Of a DNA stretch of 64,000 bases, positions 56,601-64,000 are shown piece by piece (the first letter of the stretch is position 1; each line of letters starts with the position of its first letter). Position numbers and translations under genes: made by a program. The stretch comes from Pachyseris speciosa (lineage: Eukaryota; Cnidaria; Anthozoa; Scleractinia; Pachyseridae): contig JAEMWC010000048.1 in assembly GCA_016490735.1 (NCBI GenBank), positions 40,001-104,000 of the forward strand. The letters run 5' to 3'. The notes beneath the pieces were generated by a model. The model was not told the DNA's origin. It ran no database searches and saw only the letters and a program-made list of their open reading frames with translations.

Positions 56601-59600
56601 TGTGTTTCGCAAAATATTCATTTTTGCTCTTAAATATATACACCATGACAAAGCAAATTTTATGTAGTTCATTAAAGAGTACAAGTTTGGTTTAAAAATG
56701 TCTCAGAAGAGCCACAGAGAGGAAAAATACTAACTGCTCCCGACGTACAATCTGGAATGCCGCATAACAAATGATTTTTTTCATAATTTCATTCGCACCG
56801 ATCACGCCTTCTGTTTGCTGTTTTGCCAATTTTGCCTTTGCATTTAACGCGCTTTTAGCCTTTTTTGCTTTTTTCCTGTTTTGCCTCTTTTGCTTTTTGC
56901 CTGTTTTGCCTTTCGCGCCTTTATCAATCACGTCTAGCCACAATGTAAAGCAGTGAATCAATTATTATTCAGGTCACATTTGCATACGAGTGCGTATCAA
57001 ATTTCGCTTGAGTGCATTCCGGTTTCTTCGAAATAAATCATAATCAAGTGTATCTTACTTTTTATCCCTTTAAAAGGCATGGAAATACTTACCATAACTG
57101 TGCGGATCTAGTTCCTGTTGCTTCACGTTGATTCATAAGTAAGGAACCCCGAATGGTCGCAAAATTTTAGTCGATCACAACAGACATTTAGCCGTTTCGC
57201 ATCGCTGCACACATCTCGCAGTCGCCATCTCTTCACGAGGTGTTTTAGTGTCACAGTCAAAAGTAGCGAAAAAATTGCCAGTCTCTCGAATTTAACGTTC
57301 ACTTCCCTTTTTATAAGTGTTTCTATTAATGCTGTTGATATTTGATCTTAAAACACTGTAAAATTACACCACGAAACATGGAATAAACAACTCAGATTCT
57401 TCTTGTGTATTTCATTGTCTTCTCTTTACCGAGCGCTGTGCTGCTGGTGTAAATAACAGTTTGCAGGACATCCGAAGACACGCTTGAACGTCCACTGGCA
57501 AGCCAGACTTTTAAACTGCGCTGTTAAAGCGATTTACAAACAGGCAAAAAATGCAAAATGATCAGTTTGGCGTGATTGGCAAAATGTGCAGGAGGTGTGA
57601 AACGCGCGATTGGCAAAACCACGAAGGCAAAAAGGACAAAAACAACTCAACGACTAAAACATAGGCATGATAAGATGACATTTGTAGTTAAGAAAACTGG
57701 TGTCTCACGCTAGTTTTTTAGTGATATTTTCTTCCAGGGAAATCGAAAGTAGGATTAACTTATACCACTTTAAAGCAAATTTTATGTGCATACTGTTTTC
57801 AACTTTTATCAGGAAATTAGATTTCATGAATTTTAAGAATGAAGAAACACTCATTCACGTTGGAGGGAGAAAAAACAGCGAATACGTCACTTTTTTGGGT
57901 GATGCGTTTTCAAAATGTTGTTCTGTCTCTTTCATATGAAATTAATCTGCATTAAATATCCATCCTTTCCAGTGCACATAGGCTGCAGTTTTACTCTGCA
58001 AAGTTACAAGACAAGTTGTTTTTTAGTTTCTGAATAAAGCGATAAAAAGTAGCGTGAGACTGTTTTTGTGACACAAATGTACACCAATTTCGTGCACGTG
58101 GCCATTTCCAAAGAATCTGCCTGTGTTCTCGTGACCTGTCTGCTTCAGAGCTTGATTGAAGATCAAATAATGGAGGCGAAATCCATGGACTTGACTGCGA
58201 ATTTGTTGCCACAAGCTTCCTTGTAGATGTAGGAGTGTGAAATTTCAGTTGCTAAAATCTCATCCACGGAAAATGCACCAGAGAAAGAGTTTCAGTGCTG
58301 GTTATTTCACCATTATTCGATGTCGCTAATACTCACATCGCTAAATTCCAATTCATTTGCTATCGGTTAATTCCATTCGTTGTTGCAATAAATACTCCTT
58401 TGCTATCGCTTGCAAAATCTCATTTAGTATCGCTAAATTCCATTCACTGTCACGGATACTCCTTTGCTAACGCTAAAATTACCGTATTTACTCATGTATA
58501 AGTTGAACTCGTGTATAAGTCGACTCCCCAATTTCAGGGGAAAAAACGGTTTTTCTTCATTTCTGGCTAAAAGTTAAAATTCAGATCGACAGTATTGTTC
58601 CAAAAACTTAATCTATACTTCTGAGAATTTTTTGGCAGGAATAGAGGACAAAAAGGCAGAACAAGATGCAACTGTGTTTATTAGCACTTCTACACTGTAA
58701 CTTGTGCACACCAACACTTTGGATTACTCGGGGAAGCTTTCATAAATTTGGAAGTGAACCGTGTTGAAAATGAGATCTTTTTTGTGTTAAACTAACCTTT
58801 CTCTTAGTGTTGACATGGGAAGGAGCTTTAGTAGCATAGGAACAACAAAGAGCTTCGAAAATGGCTGGGGAATTGCTTTGATAAACAACACACCATTTTG
58901 AAAAACTTGGTAACCAGGCTATGAATTTGTGGGGTACTGGTGAATAAATAACTCCATGTGTTGCCAACTCCACAGCGCCTGCCAGGTCACTAAGCTATGC
59001 AATTGTTCGATTAAAAAACCTCGGTGCTATAACAACAGCTCGTAAAAGAAAATGTCTGCTCTACAGATAAGAACATATGTTGGAAAAAACAGTCCTGTAG
59101 GGTTTGTTTTTAAACCACTTACACTTTTTTATTTCAAACTTTAAAATTGTAGACAAGATGCCCAGCAAGCCAACCAAACAAACGATTGAAACTTGCTTGT
59201 AAACTTGCACATTTTCATGCTATGCTGATTTTAGACAATTTATTGTTATGTTAACCCATTGACTACCGCAGGTTTTTACATTTTCGGAGTGATTTTCCAC
59301 CTATAGACGATGAATAGCAATTCGTGACTCTTTATGTGAACTACCAGGGAAAAGTGGTGCTGTCCTAAGCCACTGGAGGCTCAAGGTTTCTGAAAACGTC
59401 ATTTTGACGTAGCTATTTTTTATCTGTGAAGCGACAACAATGGTCCAAGTTCGGTTTGCTTGCGATTTCTGCTAAATTTACAGCCATTTTTCATCTTTAG
59501 CGGCTGCCTGATGAGCATCATTAAGCGTGACGGTAGCTAAGAGTCCACTTTCTCAAAGAATTGAGCAAGGTGATGTACTTTGTTGTTGAATTTGGCTTGT

Positions 59601-61679
59601 TACTTGACAAACTGGGAATTTGGCCGGTCGAGCCACTCTCGACCTACCGCCACATATTTTGGAATTTCTGAGTATTGAAGATGACCACAAGCAGGTCAGA
59701 GTGGCTGTAGACTTAGTTTATATGTGAAAGAATTGGGGGAAGGAACGGGCGCTGTCAAAAATTCTCGTTAGTTCCCAGCATGCAATGCGCTCAAGATGTT
59801 GAAAATGTCGGGAAGGCCCGAATGCACTGGAACAAAAGGCTGTATCTACGCTCGGGAGAAGAATATGAACAAAAAAAGTCATTTCTAAGCTAGAAAAAGG
59901 ACTGAATTTTGTTATGATGGTTGAATTTTGGTTTTTGGACGATGATTTCCCTAAAAAACATGAAGGCAAAAAGGGGCATTTTTGTTGTTTCTCTTTGACG
60001 TTAAAAACGGCCAGTTTCGTTCTTGTCCAAACTCAAAAGGCCATATTTGGTAAAAGTCGCTACGTTTCTTGCATTTATTGGATATCCAAATTTAAAGGGC
60101 ATTCCATTTCGTGCTCACAACTAACAGTTAAGGCAATATTCGTGCGATTGAGAAAGTTCCAATGTTTTGAAGCATGGGAGTTTTTTACGCCGGTTTTGGC
60201 TGGCATGGGTGCCAATGGGTTAATTGAGTGATAGTTCTCGGCTCTCAGGTTGGCTCTTTCACTATGACTTGTGTATAAGTCAAGGGCAATTTTTTTGGGC
60301 TGAGTTTTAGGTCATAAAAGGTCAACTTATACACGAGTAAATACAGTAAAGCCATTCACTATTGCTATAACTCATTTGATGTTGCTATAAATACTCCGGA
60401 AGTTAATTATGATTGCTTCTAATTTGACAGTTGGTGTCCTAAGGGAGTGCGGCATTTCTCTGGGTGTTCGGTACAATTTGTGGCATTTATTACAGGCATT
60501 CCTTCGCCCCCACCCCCTCCCCACTTCTTCCTAATTTTTTGCTCACCCCATTGTCATGCTCGTTCACCCACTTGCTTGCTCCATCTCCCCGCACAGCATT
60601 TGGCGAGGAATGGACTGCTTCTCCACTGGAAACGTCAAAGTTTTGACGTCAAAACTTTGTGTGGAAACTTGCGTGGTGTCTCGCTCAACTGGGAAGCGTA
60701 GTATTTGAGTTGAATGTTGAGCAGAATTATTGTGCTTAATATGCAACTCAAATAAAAAATTTTATTCTCCTGCATGCTTACTCTGAAATCTTAACTGAGC
60801 ATATAGAGCTTTCTGTCTATCAGGGAACAGCAGGAGCCCATCACTAGGAGTGTACAGCTTCCATACTAAGCCTATCAAATCAAATCAATTTATTTAGACT
60901 CGATAGTGTGAGGAGTTGTTGCCCAATCTCCCGAGCCAGGGGCTCATGTATGAAACATTCGAGCATTCCTGATTGAATTAGAATTTAGAAGTGTTGGTTT
61001 TTTAGGAGAGGGAAAAACCAGAGTACCCAGAAAAAACCTCTCGGAGCAGAGAAGAGAACCAGCAACAAAATTCAACCCAGACTGTTCTATTTTTAGACTA
61101 TCCCATGAAAAAGGGCAATGAGGACACGGCGGCAACGCGAGCACCACAAAGCAATAGTTTTAATGAGGGAAAACAATGGTCCTGCACATGCAATGACTTG
61201 TGATTGGTCATCGGGGCTCCTGCAGAGTCTGATATTGGCAGGAAATTCAATCTAAAAATAAATTGGTTTGAAAACTCCACAACAGGAAATATAGGGCAGT
61301 TGTATGCTCCTAGTGATGGGCTCTTGGGAACAGTTAGTGGGTAGGCTAACCAATTAGATGCTGGTAAATTGTACCATTTATTATATCTGTGTTTATACAT
61401 AACTAGGTATAAAGGATCTGTATTAAAATTGCATCTTGATGATGAATGTATTTTTATTGGAATTACCGTATGAAGTTTCTGAAGAAACTTTTGAGTATGA
61501 TTTGGCTACTGAGAGGTGCAAACTTGCTGCAAGAGCTGATGTTGTCTATCTATGGTATACATGCACTCCAGACTAATAGATAGTTTGTTTTTTATAGAAA
61601 TCCAGCGTCGTCAAGATGAGCTGCGAAGATTAGAGGAGATACGTCAAAGAGAGGAGATGATGAGGCAAGCAGAGCTCAG
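47677..61679 (+). CDS. NONO: DBHS-family RNA-binding protein (NONO/SFPQ/PSPC1 type), 5 exons visible, 3' end outside window
   Basis: DBHS proteins are nuclear dimers that bind RNA and DNA and act in transcription, splicing and paraspeckle-type bodies. Exons: 47677-48114, 48459-48760, 49136-49231, 55617-55813, 61598-61679. Phases agree and the reading is open for 371 codons before the last donor (61680, GTAAAT). An RS-rich N-terminus ([13 protein letters not shown]) leads to RRM1 (about 105-178; RNP2 LFVGNL, RNP1 KGFGFVRL), RRM2 (about 180-250; KGYGIVEF), the NOPS segment (TPRAVVV through [16 protein letters not shown]), then a charged coiled coil ([34 protein letters not shown]). The domain order is diagnostic of DBHS. 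Which vertebrate paralogue it matches cannot be said; invertebrates usually have one. An upstream in-frame ATG at 47578 would add 33 unlikely residues. The C-terminal G/P-rich tail and stop are not in the window. Confidence 0.93.
49514..49705 (+). repeat. Repeat W, left part, split by a TA-inserting element
   Basis: It begins near TACAGTTCCGGCCGGAGGGA and contains GGATTGCAGCATGTCCACG, GTGGACACTGAGTGGGTA and GTGTAAAAATTGCTTTGC. It continues at 51275-51320 (GTCTGCTGTCAAAAAGTCGC) after the insert. The same repeat, uninterrupted, is at 61797-62040 in DBHS intron 5. Confidence 0.7.
49706..51274 (+). mobile_element. TA-inserting TIR element Z (1.57 kb)
   Basis: The ends are CAGTGCAGTGCAGAAATAAG and the exact complement ending CTGCACTGCACTG, flanked by TA at 49704-49705 and 51275-51276. 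Subterminal palindromes alternate ACGCGTATTTGATGCGCG-type words. The paralogous repeat at 61797-62040 has a single TA here, which supports the insertion point. Internal open frames (for example 50036-50266) match nothing I recognise. Confidence 0.8.
51666..52052 (+). mobile_element. AATT-target foldback MITE, copy 3, with empty-site control
   Basis: It starts GAAGGGCTCGGAGCATAACC and ends with its exact complement, 387 bp, flanked by AATT at 51662-51665 and 52053-52056. The duplicated segment at 52690-53090 has the same flanks joined through a single AATT (52910-52913), showing the state before insertion. Confidence 0.92.
52689..54741 (+). mobile_element. TA-inserting TIR element X, nested in Y
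   Basis: It has the same terminal repeats as Y, with TA at 52687-52688 and 54742-54743. Its left 400 bp and right 350 bp are nearly identical to the corresponding ends of Y, so X and Y are recent sisters. The interior holds a minus-strand frame (53862-53449) with an acidic [12 protein letters not shown] run, not recognised; a captured host fragment is possible. Confidence 0.8.
55814..58300 (+). other. DBHS intron 4, left part
   Basis: 56075-56185 is an inverted relative of 60480-60630 (shared GGAATGGACTGCTT-like and GGGGAGAT words). 56780-56940 and 57540-57645 are rich in TTTTGCC / GGCAAAA units, forming a loose inverted pair. 56932-57025 resembles part of the candidate element at 38462-39586. 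There is no exon between 55813 and 61598 because the phases join. Confidence 0.45.
58300..58479 (+). repeat. Degenerate minisatellite built on TTTGCTATCGCTAAATTCC
   Basis: Words such as TCGCTAAATTCCATTCACT and ATACTCCTTTGCTA recur irregularly here and resume after the inserted element at 60349-60410 (CATTCACTATTGCTATAA). One array has therefore been split by the insertion at 58480. Confidence 0.55.
58480..60348 (+). mobile_element. TA-flanked TIR element, TACCGTATTTACTC family, with nested insert
   Basis: The left end is TACCGTATTTACTCATGTAT and the right end the inverted ATACACGAGTAAATACAGTA. Inner words TATAAGTCGACTC and GACTTGTGTATAAGTC follow. Without the piggyBac-like insert it is about 900 bp. 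It lies in DBHS intron 4 and splits a minisatellite. Confidence 0.75.
59255..60219 (+). mobile_element. piggyBac-like non-autonomous element, copy 2
   Basis: It is flanked by TTAA at 59251-59254 and 60220-60223, with ends CCCATTGACTACCG and the complement of CCCATTGGCACCCATGCC. The interior is collinear with the inverted copy 9062-9905, including GATGAGCATCATTAAGCGTG and the frame encoding [20 protein letters not shown]. The coding remnant is broken by stops here too. Confidence 0.8.
60883..61080 (-). mobile_element. tRNA-derived SINE, copy 3, lacking its tRNA head
   Basis: The minus-strand body words GAGAGGTTTTTTCTGGGTAC and AACACTTCTAAATTCTAATT match copies at 17314 and 26326. The tRNA-like head is missing, so it is 5'-truncated or diverged. 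It lies in DBHS intron 4. Confidence 0.65.
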
Positions 61680-61796
61680 GTAAATTTAACCTTAACCTTA
61701 GTAGAGCTATTATAAATGTTGACAGCACCACAGGAAAGCACAGTTGGTGAGATCTAATCTTGGGGCTGTGGCAAACAACAGCATAAATGTAATTTA

Positions 61797-62044
61797 CAGT
61801 ACTGGCCAGAGGGATTGCAGCATGTCCACGTGTGTAAAATGTGTGTAATGCGCGTGTAATTTGAGTGGACACTGAGTGGGTATTGCGTGGGCACTGCATG
61901 GACACTGCGTGTAATGTGCGTGTAAAAATTGCTTTGCGTGTACTCATGGCATACGAGCGATGTTTTGTGATTCATACACGCAAATTTGCATGTAGTCTGC
62001 TGTCAAAAAGTCGCAGATATAGCGTGCAACACTGCGAAATGGCT
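61797..62044 (+). repeat. Repeat W, uninterrupted copy
   Basis: It contains CAGAGGGATTGCAGCATGTC, GTGGACACTGAGTGGGTATT and GCATGTAGTCTGCTGTCAAA, and is collinear with 49514-49705 plus 51275-51320. It shows the unoccupied TA target of element Z. It lies in DBHS intron 5. Confidence 0.7.
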
Positions 62045-64000
62045 GTACATGTTCGATAGAGTTGTGAACATGCAGTGATCAATGTGCTACAGAACATGAA
62101 ATCAAAACAACTCGTAATAAAATAGCGAATTTCCATGTTACTTCTTTAATAACACTCAATTATTAAACGAATGCATCTTACTCTTGTCGACGGATAACCT
62201 AAAATTCTGCGCTACTATTTCAGGAAAACTGCTGTGAGAGTCCGTTTCATTTGAATAACTTTAAGTGCAATGCAATATACTGTTGACAAAAGACGATTAT
62301 GTTCCTTTTTTATTATTTTTTATTTTATTTTATTTTATTTTATTATTATTATTTTTTATCAAACTGGAATTTATAGTAACTGGCCAAATTTTAAAACTAA
62401 TGAACGTAAACGGTGGGTTTATTATACAGAAACTCACAGGAAGCCCTCCTCGATTGGATAGTTTAATTTTCAATTTTGTGGCACTCTGCAATGGTTTAAA
62501 ATTTTGCACCCTTCCACGACAGTTTGAGCAAAATTTCAAGCGAAAATTTTACAGCACTCCACCAGGGTTTTTATAAATTGAAGAGCTCAGTGGAAGAAGG
62601 GCATAAGTGACGATTTTGGTTATTTTGCTGACGTCCTCCAAATGAGCTGAAGTTTTGCATGTGGCCTTTGATACATTAGAAAACCATTGCCCTATATTCT
62701 TTTCGCTTTTTTTACGCTCAGTTTTCGAGAAATGGACATGAAATGATTGGCAGGGACTTATTGTTTGATAGTGTGACGTAGACTATAAGTTTAGCGGTTA
62801 AAACATCAATTCACTGATACGAAACTTACGCGGTTGAGGTCAGCTCGATCGGTACTGAGTTCCATTTAATCGCATTACGCCCGAGTGTTTGCCTGCTCGC
62901 CTGGTGGTAAAAAAGACATCATGAAGGCTTGAATTACCCGCAAGCCACTAGCTTCTCTGAAAGAATCCAAAGAAGTTTTCTCTGTGCTTTCCAAATCATG
63001 AAATCCCTCTGTTTTGGAGTACAGATTAAGGGGCCAGGTGATAAAAAGTCTGAAAGCAACTCTCGTCTTAAAAGCGGCCCTCCGTTGCTAGTCTCGGACC
63101 GTCTGTCAAAGGTTACCGTGCTAAAAGTTCGGAAAACGAGAGGTGTTTTTGGACTTTAGGCTGAAAATCTCCGATGTTTGATGAGAGTTGTCCGCGCTTG
63201 GAGGCCATAGTTTTCTCCCACAATTCATTGCGGCCACAGAGGGCGCTGTCACAGTGAAAAGTTCCTGCGGGTGACGTAACGGGATTAAATCCGCTCAGAC
63301 TACGCGTACTATAGATTATTTTCACTTCGGAAACATTACGGAGAAATCATTGAAGACAGGGAAACCGGCAAGATGAAAAGTCCGTCCGTTTACGACGAGT
63401 ATCCTGAATTTAATGCAAGGAAAAGTTGACGCGTGTGGCAAATACCAAAAGGGAAAATGCATTCGTTATCGTGTGGTGTTTTGTAAACCGGTTAAAACAT
63501 GCTGGCGAATATCAACACATAAATCACTTTGCCGCGATGACCTCGGTTATTTCGCTTCCGTGGAGGCTTGTAAACATCACCAAAGAGCATTTTCATGCGA
63601 GCTAAACGTCAGCAAGAAGTATTTTCACGCGAGATAAACAGCAAAATGTATTTAAAGTTGTGTGACGCATGACAGCACATTAACGATTCAATTTCAGAAC
63701 ATGCAAATAACGCCGTTAAGTCTAACTTAACGTTAGCGCTAACCCCTTGAATGCTGTTTTCAAGTCAGACAAACTCTTTGCGCGCTGACTTAAGGTTAAC
63801 CAAGGCTTCTTTGTGCTGTTTTAAGTCAACCAAGAATGTTGTGGACTGTTTCTGAGCCAAGCAAGCTTGTTGAGCGCTACGATTAAGCAAAACACGGGTA
63901 GTAACACCTGTAGTAAGTGCTGCATTCAAGAAAACAAGTAGACCCGGCATATTTCCAAGTCAGCTGGGCACCTTGTGCGCTGTTTATGAGTCAAAAAGTC
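62045..64000 (+). other. DBHS intron 5 to window edge, no exon found
   Basis: A TTTTA run lies at 62308-62352. A cysteine-rich open frame (63413-63637, eight Cys in 74 codons) stands without splice or family support. The last 250 bases repeat loosely spaced CTGTTT.AAGTCA words. No exon continuing the DBHS coiled coil in the required phase was found, so the gene goes on past the window. Confidence 0.45.

Noticed and set aside
56692..56961. Lysine-rich 89-codon minus-strand frame
   Set aside because: It derives from a TTTTGCC/GGCAAAA simple-sequence region and has no domain; the similar segment at 38.9 kb is also repeat.

Overview
This is eukaryotic, animal-type DNA. Three protein genes are split into many short exons with GT..AG introns, the sequence is AT-rich, and the introns and spacers are packed with small terminal-inverted-repeat (TIR) transposons, tRNA-derived SINEs and ATT/AAT microsatellites. 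The repeat families suggest an anthozoan cnidarian, most likely a stony coral. That assignment rests on recognising repeat styles and a retroelement domain, not on a database search.

Gene layout. (1) + strand, 6732-29611: an eight-exon acyltransferase of the 1-acyl-glycerol-3-phosphate acyltransferase (AGPAT/LPAAT) family, complete at 385 codons, with a 13.5 kb first coding intron. (2) - strand, 47396-32111: UTP14, a component of the small-subunit processome, complete in 14 exons and 782 codons. It converges on gene 1. (3) + strand, 47677 to beyond the right-hand edge: a DBHS-family RNA-binding protein (NONO/SFPQ/PSPC1 type). Five exons are visible and the C-terminus lies outside the window. 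UTP14 and the DBHS gene are head to head, with 280 bp between start codons, so they probably share a bidirectional promoter. I found no gene I can support in 1-6700, 29.6-32.1 kb or 61.7-64 kb.

Repeat layout. At least 25 mobile-element copies can be delimited. Many have exact target-site duplications readable in the sequence: hAT-like (8 bp), Mutator-like foldback (9 bp), Harbinger-like (TTA), piggyBac-like (TTAA), TA-inserting families, and a foldback family duplicating AATT. For three families a paralogous empty site in the same window supports the insertion point. DBHS intron 3 (6.4 kb) is almost entirely nested elements.

Most unusual: two hammerhead-ribozyme folds (about 15.8 kb and 42.25 kb). 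The second lies at the joint of a tandem repeat whose unit length, 256 nt, matches the spacing between two predicted cleavage sites, as expected of Penelope-like or retrozyme elements. The acyltransferase also carries an NHRSDVDW / [12 protein letters not shown] active-site signature that reads more like plant LPAT2 than like vertebrate AGPAT3/4.
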